Shown here: positions 1-6,124 of the stretch, in pieces
How the letters are laid out: each line of letters starts with the position of its first letter
How positions within the stretch are numbered: position 1 is the stretch's first letter
Assembly (NCBI GenBank): GCA_043784605.1
Contig: JAYVYD010000480.1
Coordinates: 1-7,518 of the forward strand
Direction: 5' to 3'
DNA length: 7,518 nt
DNA from: JANYHY01 sp043784605
GTDB taxonomy: Bacteria > Myxococcota_A > Polyangia > Polyangiales > Polyangiaceae
Notes under the pieces: model-generated
What the model was told of the DNA's origin: nothing
Databases searched by the model: none
Seen by the model: the letters and a program-made list of their open reading frames with translations, nothing else
Made by a program: the position numbers and the translations under genes

Positions 1-241
1 CCTCGCCCACGCTCACATACGCGATCGGCATCGCGCGCGGTGAGCTCGGCGCTTGGTCGAAGTAATCGGGCTCGACCACAACACGATCGAAGTGCGCGAA
101 CAGCGAAGGCGGCGGGTGAGGACCATAGAAGAACGCGGTCGACACGTTGGAGGGCGGCGCGTCCGCGAGCGCGCCATGGCTCACGAGCATCATCGTGATG
201 CCGAGTGCGCATGCCGTTCGCGTTGCGATGGTCGAGCCCAT
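1..241 (-). CDS. Partial exported GH114/PelA-hydrolase-like glycosidase (N-terminus only)
   Basis: This leftward gene begins at ATG (complement of 239-241) and runs off the left edge, leaving 80 codons without a stop. The first 26 residues form a Sec signal peptide: an Arg-containing N-region, a hydrophobic core around ALGITMMLV, and a cleavage-like GALA-D site. The mature part opens with STAFFYG, then FDRVVVEPDYF (about residues 51-61), then IAYVSVGE (73-80). That order of strands is what I know from the barrel start of GH114-type proteins and the PelA hydrolase domain (GH166), which cut galactosamine-containing polysaccharides. It probably acts in the periplasm or outside the cell. The catalytic residues lie beyond the window, so activity and total length cannot be judged, and a C-terminal deacetylase domain as in PelA can be neither shown nor excluded. 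No good Shine-Dalgarno precedes the ATG. It is divergent from the related glycosidase gene that starts at 272. Confidence 0.8.
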   Translation of the reverse strand, partial: MGSTIATRTACALGITMMLVSHGALADAPPSNVSTAFFYGPHPPPSLFAHFDRVVVEPDYFDQAPSSPRAMPIAYVSVGE

Positions 242-271
242 TTTAGCGAGCGTAAGATAGAGTTGGTGCCC
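242..271. promoter_or_regulatory. Short divergent intergenic region between two glycosidase genes
   Basis: Only 30 bp separate the two chosen start codons, and the stretch is more A/T-rich than its surroundings. On the plus strand TAAGAT (253-258) is -10-like. On the minus strand TATCTT (complement of 255-260) is a four-of-six match to TATAAT. The two overlap almost exactly. No convincing -35 is seen, and any -35 would lie inside the opposite gene. An AG-rich run (254-262) could serve as a weak ribosome site for the rightward gene. This is inferred from position and weak motifs only. Confidence 0.3.
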
Positions 272-1315
272 GTGACAGCGCAACACGTAAGCATCGCGAT
301 CCTGACTGCTGTCTGTGGCATTTGTGTGTCGTGTCGTCCGTCGCCCGCGCAACCGCCTGCGCGAGACAGCGCGGTCTCCGAAATGTCCACCGCGGTGGAC
401 CCGTCGATGTCCACCATGGCGTCCTCCATCGATGCTTCGACTTCCACGACGCTCGGTCCTGGATTCACGGCGGCGGGCCCGTGGGCCTCTTTCTACGGGG
501 AAGCCGAGAAGATGGGTGACTTGTCAAAGGTCGCCGCGACGTTCCGCGTGCTCGACATCGACGCAGATCCGCAAGACGACTTCGAGGGAAACTTCACCGA
601 CGCGGAGCTCGCCAGGCTGCGCGCGGGCGGCAAGAACAAAGTGCTCTCGTATTTGAACTTGGGCTCGTGCGAGACCTTCCGCACCTACTGGTCGAAGGCG
701 CCTTCGCCGTACAAGCCGTGCAAGCAACTCAAACAGCTAGGCGGGTACGACGGATACCCGGACGAGATCTGGATGGACCTCGGAGACCTGGACTACCAAG
801 CGCTGATGGTCGAGCACGTCGCAGCGCGCATCGCGGCGCGCAAGGTGGATGGGTTTTATTTGGACAACCTCGAGCTCGTCGAGCACACGGCGCGCGACAA
901 GAACGGCCCGTGCAGCGCGTCGTGCAGGCAGGGCGGGTTGGATCTGGTCCGCAAGTTGAGAGAGCGATATCCAGATTTGCTCCTTGTGATGCAGAACGCC
1001 ACGAGCGACGTCACACGCACGGGCACGACGGGCGGCAAGCCGTTCCCCACGCTGCTCGACGGCATCGCGCACGAGGAGGTGTTCGCGCCGACGCCCGACG
1101 GAACTGCAGAGAAGGAGCTGCTCGCGTGGCAAGCGATGGGGCTGAAATCACGGGACGGACATCCGTTCTGGATCGCCGCGCTGGACTACGTCGGCTCGTG
1201 CAAGAACAAAGACAAAGCGGACCAAGCGTTCGCCAAGAGCCAGTCACGCGGCTTCGCGCACTACGCGAGCGACGCTTCGAGCGGTCAAAAAGTAATTTGT
1301 TACTGGGGCCGATGA
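272..1315 (+). CDS. GH114/TM1410-like endo-alpha-1,4-polygalactosaminidase-type protein, exported
   Basis: A predicted glycosidase of 347 aa. GTG at 272 is chosen because it directly precedes a hydrophobic export segment (HVSIAILTAVCGICVSC) and follows the AG-rich run 254-262; TTG 263 or GTG 266 would add only 2-3 residues. The open frame continues upstream, but there it overlaps the divergent gene and looks non-coding. C21 (context CVSC) is a poor but possible lipidation site. A Ser/Thr-rich linker (about 35-65) leads to the barrel: WASFYG, FRVLDIDADP, VLSYLNLGSCE (124-134), DGFYLDNLE (193-201), LLLVMQNA and IAHEEVF (E268/E269). GH114 enzymes use one Asp and one Glu; by analogy D198 and E268 or E269 are the candidates. 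Known family members hydrolyse alpha-1,4-galactosamine polymers; the substrate here is unknown. The domain spans most of the protein, and the stop falls just after YWGR. It lies head-to-head with a related partial gene and tail-to-tail with the Rieske reductase gene. Confidence 0.85.
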   Translation: MTAQHVSIAILTAVCGICVSCRPSPAQPPARDSAVSEMSTAVDPSMSTMASSIDASTSTTLGPGFTAAGPWASFYGEAEKMGDLSKVAATFRVLDIDADPQDDFEGNFTDAELARLRAGGKNKVLSYLNLGSCETFRTYWSKAPSPYKPCKQLKQLGGYDGYPDEIWMDLGDLDYQALMVEHVAARIAARKVDGFYLDNLELVEHTARDKNGPCSASCRQGGLDLVRKLRERYPDLLLVMQNATSDVTRTGTTGGKPFPTLLDGIAHEEVFAPTPDGTAEKELLAWQAMGLKSRDGHPFWIAALDYVGSCKNKDKADQAFAKSQSRGFAHYASDASSGQKVICYWGR

Positions 1316-1331
1316 CCCGAATGCCCGCTTG

Positions 1332-1346
1332 GACGGATTCACCGTC
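1332..1346. terminator. Small hairpin between convergent genes, possible weak terminator
   Basis: GACGG (1332-1336) and CCGTC (1342-1346) form a 5-bp stem with a 5-nt loop in the 29-bp gap where the GH114 gene and the Rieske reductase gene converge. It overlaps the reductase stop codon. There is no T-run on either side, so intrinsic termination would be weak; only the position favours this role. Confidence 0.2.
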
Positions 1347-2886
1347 AGGCGCGCAGTAACGCTTCCAGGCCGGCCTGATCGTCGCGACGGAACAGCACCT
1401 CGGCTGCGAGCGACGCGCGGTTGCGGCCAATCGTCGCGACGGCCGCAATTCGATCGCCTTCGCGGTAAGCGACGAGGCAATCTCGATCCGAGACGCTACC
1501 GACGACTTGAACCCCCTCGAGTTTTTCGACATGGCCGACGTAGTTGATCGTGACGTCGTAGTGCTGACTCCAGAAGAACGGAACATCCTCGTACGACACT
1601 CGTTGATTGAGGATGTTGCGCGCTGCCACTTGGCCTTGACGTTGCGCGACGACCCAGTGCTCCACGCGGAGCGAGCGCTTCGTGCGAGCGTCGGGCCATC
1701 GCGCGATGTCGCCCGCGGCGTAGATCCCAGGCACACTCGTCTCCATGTGCTCGTTGACGACCACACCACGGTCCACGGCGAGGCCTGCGGATTGCGCGAG
1801 TGACAACGCCGGGCGGACACCGATGCCCACGACCACGAGGTCGGCGGCCAAGGATCTCCCGTCGCTCAAGCGAACTTCACGCTCGGTAATCTCGGTCGCC
1901 GTTACGCCAATGGAGAACTCCACCCCGTGCTCTTCGTGAACCTGGCGCACGAACGCGCTCAGCTCGGGACCGAGGACGCGTGAGAGCGGCGGATCGGGCG
2001 CGATGACGTGCACGTCGATGCCGCGCGTGCGGAGCGCGGCGGCGACTTCGAGCCCGATGAAGCTCGCGCCGATGACGACCGCGCGACGTGCCGTGGCGCA
2101 TCGCGCGATGATCGCCTCGCCGTCGGCGAGCGTGCGCACATGAGCCACGTGAGGCAGGTCGCCGCCGGGCACGGAGAGCCGAATGGGGTCCGCGCCCGTG
2201 GCGAGGAGCAACGCGTCGAAGGGGATGCTCTCTCCAGTGTCGAGGATCACCTTGCGCGCACGTGCGTCGATCGAGCCGACCTTCTTTGCGAGCCGCAGGT
2301 CGATGTGGTCCGAGGAGTACTCTTCGAGGGGTCGCATCGGCATCCACTCCGCGAGCGCCGTCCCGGCCAAAAAGTCTTTCGAGACGTTGGGGCGGTCGTA
2401 GGGCGCGGCCGAGTCGGCGGTCACGAGCGTGACGCTCCCCTCGTATCGCTCGCGGCGGAGCGTATCGACCGCAGCGAAGCCCGCCGCGCCACCTCCGACG
2501 ACCACGACGTGCTTCGGAAGCGTACCTGCGGCGGCGCCGAGCGCGACTGGCTCGACCTTTCCAGTCACTGATACTCGCGCCCCGCGCTCCTCCACTTTCC
2601 AGCAGGTGAGAGAGCGAAATGCCGGAGCGGAAGCCCGACCCGTGCGGAGGTCGAAGCATGCGTGGTGCAAGGGGCAGCGCACTGTGTCGCCGACGAGGAT
2701 GCCTTCTGCGAGCGCTCCGCCGTAGTGACTGCACGTCGCGCTGATCCCATAGAGCGCGAGGCCGCGACGAACGACGAGCACGGGCTCACCGCCAGCGTGA
2801 CCCAACAACATGCCGCCGTCCGCGACGTCGGCGGACGGCACGCCTTGCTCGAGGTCGGGTCCGTGCAACTCGGTCGTTCCGCTCAT
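1345..2886 (-). CDS. Rieske ferredoxin-FAD-dependent NAD(P)H reductase fusion (AIFM3/ferredoxin-reductase type)
   Basis: A 513-aa cytoplasmic flavoprotein in which a Rieske [2Fe-2S] domain is fused to a pyridine-nucleotide-disulfide-type reductase. Start M1 (complement of 2884-2886) is chosen because GGAGGAG sits just upstream and because MSGTTELHGPDL matches the usual N-terminus of this family. The Rieske ligands are complete: C52-x-H54 and C71-x2-H74. FAD binding is shown by GGGAAG (131-136) and by GIYAAGDIARW (387-397), which carries the second FAD-contacting Asp. NAD(P)H binding is shown by IGASFIGLE (272-280). The C-terminal 100 residues, including FWSQHYDVTINYVGH, fit the reductase C-terminal domain. 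Family members move electrons from NAD(P)H through FAD, with the attached Rieske domain as a likely carrier; the final acceptor is unknown here, and no oxygenase partner lies in the window. It is downstream of pckG on the same strand after 227 bp, so separate transcription is possible. It converges with the GH114 gene. Confidence 0.93.
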   Translation of the reverse strand: MSGTTELHGPDLEQGVPSADVADGGMLLGHAGGEPVLVVRRGLALYGISATCSHYGGALAEGILVGDTVRCPLHHACFDLRTGRASAPAFRSLTCWKVEERGARVSVTGKVEPVALGAAAGTLPKHVVVVGGGAAGFAAVDTLRRERYEGSVTLVTADSAAPYDRPNVSKDFLAGTALAEWMPMRPLEEYSSDHIDLRLAKKVGSIDARARKVILDTGESIPFDALLLATGADPIRLSVPGGDLPHVAHVRTLADGEAIIARCATARRAVVIGASFIGLEVAAALRTRGIDVHVIAPDPPLSRVLGPELSAFVRQVHEEHGVEFSIGVTATEITEREVRLSDGRSLAADLVVVGIGVRPALSLAQSAGLAVDRGVVVNEHMETSVPGIYAAGDIARWPDARTKRSLRVEHWVVAQRQGQVAARNILNQRVSYEDVPFFWSQHYDVTINYVGHVEKLEGVQVVGSVSDRDCLVAYREGDRIAAVATIGRNRASLAAEVLFRRDDQAGLEALLRA

Positions 2887-2889
2887 GGG

Positions 2890-2896
2890 CTCCTCC
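2890..2896 (-). promoter_or_regulatory. Strong Shine-Dalgarno deciding the Rieske reductase start
   Basis: On the minus strand GGAGGAG lies 3 nt before the ATG at 2886; measured from its GGAGG core the spacing is 5 nt. It is the best ribosome-binding site in the window. It favours this start over the in-frame ATGs at 3003 and 2985. Confidence 0.75.
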
Positions 2897-3113
2897 GTTG
2901 GCGACACGTCCTCGACTGGATCTTTCGAGACGGGCGAGTCGGTGAAACGAGCTTGTTCATCGTCGACCGGCCGTGCACTCGCCATGCCGCGTTTCGTGGC
3001 CATGAACCTGCGCCTTTGTAGCCGACGCACGATGCACGAGAGTCCCAAGTGAGGCAATCGTGTCGATGACGGCGCCGCAATCCAGGTTCGGTATGGCGAT
3101 GCCTCGCCTGTAG
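2897..3113. other. Gap between pckG and the Rieske reductase gene; open in frame with the reductase
   Basis: No independent gene is convincing here. On the minus strand the reductase frame stays open through the whole gap. ATGs at 3003 and 2985 would add 39 or 33 residues that are polar, acidic and Pro-rich (for example DSPVSKDPVEDVSPTEEP). Third-position G/C over the 39 codons is about 70 percent by my count, lower than typical for the confident genes. A small hairpin, GGCGA (3095-3099) pairing with TCGCC (3104-3108), lies just after the pckG stop but has no T-run. A promoter for the reductase gene may lie here; I cannot pick one out. Confidence 0.4.
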
Positions 3114-4925
3114 TTAGCGGACTGCCCACTTGCCATGCATGCTCTCGATGCGCGAGAGGAGGAACTCGCGCTGAAGCTTGAGCGCCATGGGCATCTTCTC
3201 TCCGAGGCTGTCAAAAAAGCTGCCCTGCGACTCCAGCTCCGTCTTCCACTCGTCGATGTTGATGGCGGTGGCTTCGTCCACGGTGTCCGGCGAGATGTCG
3301 AAGTCCGATAGATCGAGATCGCCAGCCCGCGGCACCCAGCCGAACGGAGTCTCCTGTCCGCCGACGCGCAAGCGCGCGCGATCGACGATCCACTTGAGCA
3401 CACGCATGTTCTCGCCGAAGCCTGGCCAAAGGAACTTGCCGTCTTTGTTTTGACGGAACCAATTGACCAAAAAGACCTTGGGCGGATAAGCGATTTGCGC
3501 CTGCATCGCGAGCCAGTGCGCGAAGTACTCGCCCATGTTGTATCCACAGAAGGGGAGCATCGCCATCGGGTCGCGGCGGACGACTCCCACTTTGCCGGTG
3601 GCCGCAGCGGTGGTCTCACTGCCGAGCGTCGCGCCCATGAACACTCCGTGCGCCCAGTGGAACGCCTGCATCACGAGCGGGATCGTCGTCGCGCGACGAC
3701 CGCCGAAGATGATCGCGCTAATGGGCACTCCGCCGGGATCGTCCGCGAATCGGCTCTTCCAAGGGTTGTTCGACGCGGGCGCGGTGAAGCGCGAGTTCGG
3801 GTGCGCGGCCTTCTCGGTGGAGCCCTTCTTCCACGGGCGCCCTTGCCAATCGGTGAGCTCGTCCGGCACAGGGCCGTCTTTGCCCTCCCACCACACGTCG
3901 CCGTCCTTGGTGACCGCGACGTTCGTAAAGATAGTGTCCTTGAGGACGGTCTTCATCGCATTAGGATTGCTCTTCATGCTCGTGCCAGGAGCGACTCCGA
4001 AGTATCCGGCCTCTGGGTTGATGGCATATAGCCGTCCGTCCTCGCCGACGCGCATCCACGCGATGTCGTCGCCGACGGTCCAGATCTTCCATCCCTTGAA
4101 CCGCTTGGGCGGCACCATCATCGCGAAGTTCGTCTTGCCGCACTGACTCGGGAAAGCCGCCGCGACGTAGGTCATCTCGCCTTCGGGGCTCTCCACTCCC
4201 AAGATCAACATGTGCTCGGCGAGCCAGCCCTCGGTCTTGCCGAGATAACTGCCAATGCGCAATGCCAAGCATTTTTTGCCGAGCAGCACGTTGCCGCCGT
4301 AGCCGGAGCCGATCGACCAGATCGTGTTGTCCGCGGGGAAGTGGCAGATGTAACGGCGGTCCGGGTCGCAATCGAGCATCGAGTGCAGGCCGCGGTTGAA
4401 GTCGTTGCTGTCGCCGAGCATGTCGAGCGCTTGCTCGCCCATGCGCGTCATGATCCGCATGTTGAGCGTGACGTAGATGCTGTCGGTGAGCTCGACGCCG
4501 ACCTTCGCCATCGGTGAGCCGATCGGGCCCATCACGTAGGGCACCACGTACATCGTGCGGCCCTTCATCGAGCCGTCGAAGAGCTTGCCGACCTTCTCGT
4601 AGGCCTCTTTCGGCGCCATCCAGTTGTTGGTCGCCCCGGCCTCTTCCTTGGTGGGCGTGCAAATGAACGTGAGGTTCTCCACGCGCGCCACGTCGTTCGG
4701 GTTCGAGCGGTGGAGATAGCAGCCCGGGAGCTTGTCTTGATTGAGAGGGAGGAGGACTCCCTGCGCTACCGCGACCTCCGTGAAGACCTTGCGCTCGTCC
4801 TCGGAGCCACAGCACAACACCACCTTGTCGGGCTTGCAGAGGGCGATCATCTCGCCGACCCACTTGCTCAAATGGGCGTTGTTGATTTCGATCGGAGCGC
4901 CGAGGCAGTCGTGGACTTGGGGCAT
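3114..4925 (-). CDS. pckG: Phosphoenolpyruvate carboxykinase (GTP)
   Basis: A 603-aa cytosolic enzyme that interconverts oxaloacetate + GTP and phosphoenolpyruvate + GDP + CO2, the entry step of gluconeogenesis. The usual family length is about 600. Family blocks appear in order: LSKWVGEMIALCKPDKV near the N-terminus; MYVVPYVMGPIGSP and VELTDSIYV (substrate lobe); IGSGYGGNVLLGKKCLALRI; WLAEHMLILG with the metal-binding His; the P-loop FPSQCGKTN (258-266) with the reactive C262, K264 and T265; TVGDDIAW (283-290) with metal-binding Asp; INPEAGYFGVAPGTS; and GETTAAA-type and FLWPGFGENMRVLKW blocks towards the C-terminus. Start 4925 gives 21 residues before the conserved Trp, typical for the family. 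An in-frame ATG at 4961 would add 12 residues, but it falls inside an inverted repeat; neither start has a clear Shine-Dalgarno. Compared with the PSACGKTN I remember, Gln replaces Ala at 261, and the usual TAPASQCP is TAPASNNP here. It is divergent from the 323-aa lipoprotein gene. Confidence 0.97.
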   Translation of the reverse strand: MPQVHDCLGAPIEINNAHLSKWVGEMIALCKPDKVVLCCGSEDERKVFTEVAVAQGVLLPLNQDKLPGCYLHRSNPNDVARVENLTFICTPTKEEAGATNNWMAPKEAYEKVGKLFDGSMKGRTMYVVPYVMGPIGSPMAKVGVELTDSIYVTLNMRIMTRMGEQALDMLGDSNDFNRGLHSMLDCDPDRRYICHFPADNTIWSIGSGYGGNVLLGKKCLALRIGSYLGKTEGWLAEHMLILGVESPEGEMTYVAAAFPSQCGKTNFAMMVPPKRFKGWKIWTVGDDIAWMRVGEDGRLYAINPEAGYFGVAPGTSMKSNPNAMKTVLKDTIFTNVAVTKDGDVWWEGKDGPVPDELTDWQGRPWKKGSTEKAAHPNSRFTAPASNNPWKSRFADDPGGVPISAIIFGGRRATTIPLVMQAFHWAHGVFMGATLGSETTAAATGKVGVVRRDPMAMLPFCGYNMGEYFAHWLAMQAQIAYPPKVFLVNWFRQNKDGKFLWPGFGENMRVLKWIVDRARLRVGGQETPFGWVPRAGDLDLSDFDISPDTVDEATAINIDEWKTELESQGSFFDSLGEKMPMALKLQREFLLSRIESMHGKWAVR

Positions 4926-4952
4926 GGCCGAGGATCTATCGCAATCGGTGGT

Positions 4953-4980
4953 GTTTTGCATCGGTCGCCGGGTGCAAAAC
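4953..4980. promoter_or_regulatory. 28-bp inverted repeat upstream of pckG, candidate operator or leader hairpin
   Basis: GTTTTGCA (4953-4960) and TGCAAAAC (4973-4980) are perfect 8-bp arms around a 12-bp spacer. Inside the spacer CGG (4962-4964) can pair with CCG (4968-4970), so as RNA it could fold into one nearly continuous hairpin. It lies 27 bp upstream of the chosen pckG start, in the 173-bp region between the divergent pckG and lipoprotein genes. The A/T-rich arms stand out in this G/C-rich DNA. It could bind a dimeric regulator of either gene, or act in the pckG leader. I do not recognise the motif as belonging to a named regulator. Confidence 0.5.
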
Positions 4981-5086
4981 GCACGACCTTCGGGTCCCCT
5001 GGACAAAAGCGCCTCCCGGTTCAAGTAAAGAGTACGGTCGAATGAACGTCGGAACGCCGGCACCAGAGCGTCCGAACGCCCTCGAG

Positions 5087-5092
5087 AGAAGG
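5087..5092 (+). promoter_or_regulatory. Shine-Dalgarno deciding the start of the 323-aa lipoprotein
   Basis: AGAAGG ends 6 nt before the ATG at 5099. It supports this start over the in-frame ATG at 5042, which would place a charged, non-signal segment before the signal peptide. Confidence 0.55.
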
Positions 5093-5098
5093 TCCCCC

Positions 5099-6070
5099 AT
5101 GCGCAACTTCATCTTCGTTTTCGCGGCTGTTTTTGGCGGTGTCGCTGCATGCGGCGGCGCCGACTCGATCGACGTGATCAACGGCAATCCAAACGCTGTC
5201 GTGAACGAAGCGGACGCGTCCGCCGACGTGAACGTGATCCCCAAGAACGACGGCGGCCCGAACCCGAATTGCGATCCGGGCAAGTGCGGCCTCAGCGCAC
5301 CTCAAGGATGGACGCTCGCCACTGCCCACAAGAGCCGCGCGACGCCCTGCGCTGACGGCTGGAAGACGATCGACGTCGTCGCCGATCCGGTGGCGGATCC
5401 GGCCGCCTGCTCGTGCAGCTGCAATGTTACGCAGCCGCCGACGTGCGGCGGGGGCACCGTGCTGCGCAACCTCGATACGGGCAACGCCAGTTGCAGTCAA
5501 ATTGCGACCACGCTCAACATGACCGGCGGGGGCACGTGCGATCAGTTCCCCAACTTCTTCATCACCTTGCAAGGCAAGAACTATCAAACCATCCCGCCCG
5601 GTCCGAAGGGTGGCGTGTGTCAGTTCGACGCCAAATCGGACACTTCGAAGGTCACCGCCGCGGAGGGTCGGATCTGCGAGCCGCCTCCGAGCTGTCAGGG
5701 CGATATTTGCAAGATGCAGAACATCTGCATCACACACGACGGCAACGTCGATTGCCCGGTCGAGTTCGCCAACAAGCGGCTAGTCGGTGACGCTCCGAAG
5801 CTGGAGTGCGCCGCGTGCGGCGGCGCGTGCGACGTCAAGGGTGCGTGTAGCGGCACACTCAACATGTACACGGACGACAACTGTTCGCAGGGAAAGATCG
5901 ACTTCCCGGCGGACGCCACGTGCGCCCCCTCGCCCAACGGAAACAACATGCAATACCGCTCGGGCAGCCTCACCACGTCCGTCAAGAATGCGGGCTGCGC
6001 GCAGATACCTCCCGCCTCTGCCGCGAGCGTGAAGCTCGACGCGCCGACGACGGTTTGCTGCAAGAAGTAG
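5099..6070 (+). CDS. Cysteine-rich lipoprotein of unknown function
   Basis: A 323-aa predicted lipoprotein. MRNFIFVFAAVFGGVAAC gives a short basic start, a hydrophobic core and a VAAC lipobox with lipidated C18. Residue +2 is Gly, so outer-membrane placement is likely. An Asp/Asn/Ala-rich linker follows (to about residue 55). The body then holds 24 further cysteines, an even number, with clusters C104-x-C106-x-C108 and C237-x2-C240-x3-C244 and a terminal CCKK. There are many short Gly/Pro/Asn turns and no membrane segment. This pattern suggests an extracytoplasmic protein folded by disulfides; metal binding by the clusters is possible but unsupported. I recognise no named family. Such lipoproteins are common in Polyangiales-like genomes. 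The next gene, also a lipoprotein, follows after 54 bp on the same strand, so cotranscription is plausible. A promoter would lie in the shared 173-bp region with pckG. Confidence 0.85.
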   Translation: MRNFIFVFAAVFGGVAACGGADSIDVINGNPNAVVNEADASADVNVIPKNDGGPNPNCDPGKCGLSAPQGWTLATAHKSRATPCADGWKTIDVVADPVADPAACSCSCNVTQPPTCGGGTVLRNLDTGNASCSQIATTLNMTGGGTCDQFPNFFITLQGKNYQTIPPGPKGGVCQFDAKSDTSKVTAAEGRICEPPPSCQGDICKMQNICITHDGNVDCPVEFANKRLVGDAPKLECAACGGACDVKGACSGTLNMYTDDNCSQGKIDFPADATCAPSPNGNNMQYRSGSLTTSVKNAGCAQIPPASAASVKLDAPTTVCCKK

Positions 6071-6087
6071 CGAGCCCGACGTCGTTG

Positions 6088-6115
6088 GATGGAACTTCTC
6101 GCGTTTTCGTCCATC
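6088..6115 (+). repeat. Short inverted repeat between two lipoprotein genes
   Basis: GATGGA (6088-6093) and TCCATC (6110-6115) are perfect 6-bp arms separated by 16 bp, placed between the stop of the 323-aa lipoprotein and the start at 6125. There is no T-run after it. It could be a weak hairpin or a small binding site; chance is also possible at this arm length. Confidence 0.2.
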
Positions 6116-6124
6116 ATTAGGCCA

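Noticed and set aside
53..271. Upstream extension of the GH114 reading frame to ATG 53
   Set aside because: It overlaps the divergent gene on the other strand, reads as Arg/His-rich non-coding sequence, and would bury the signal peptide at residue 74.
1011..1820. Minus-strand open frame of 269 codons spanning the convergent gene ends
   Set aside because: It overlaps two well-supported genes and gives a Ser/Arg-rich sequence without any recognisable domain.
1877..2734. Long open frame on the minus strand (285 codons)
   Set aside because: It lies fully inside the Rieske reductase gene in another frame; the product is Arg/Ala-rich with no motif, as expected from G/C-rich shadow frames.
3095..3108. 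Hairpin right after the pckG stop as an intrinsic terminator
   Set aside because: Only a 5-bp stem and no T-run on the transcribed strand; too weak to call.
3961..4863. Minus-strand open frame of 300 codons
   Set aside because: It is an out-of-frame reading of pckG, whose own frame matches the family along its full length.
5380..5405. Near-duplicate GATCCGG-type repeat in the 323-aa lipoprotein gene
   Set aside because: It encodes the simple protein repeat VADPVADP and needs no further explanation.
5021..5737. Minus-strand open frame of 238 codons opposite the Cys-rich lipoprotein
   Set aside because: The plus frame has a signal peptide, lipobox and ribosome site; this one is antisense with an Arg/Ala/His-rich product.
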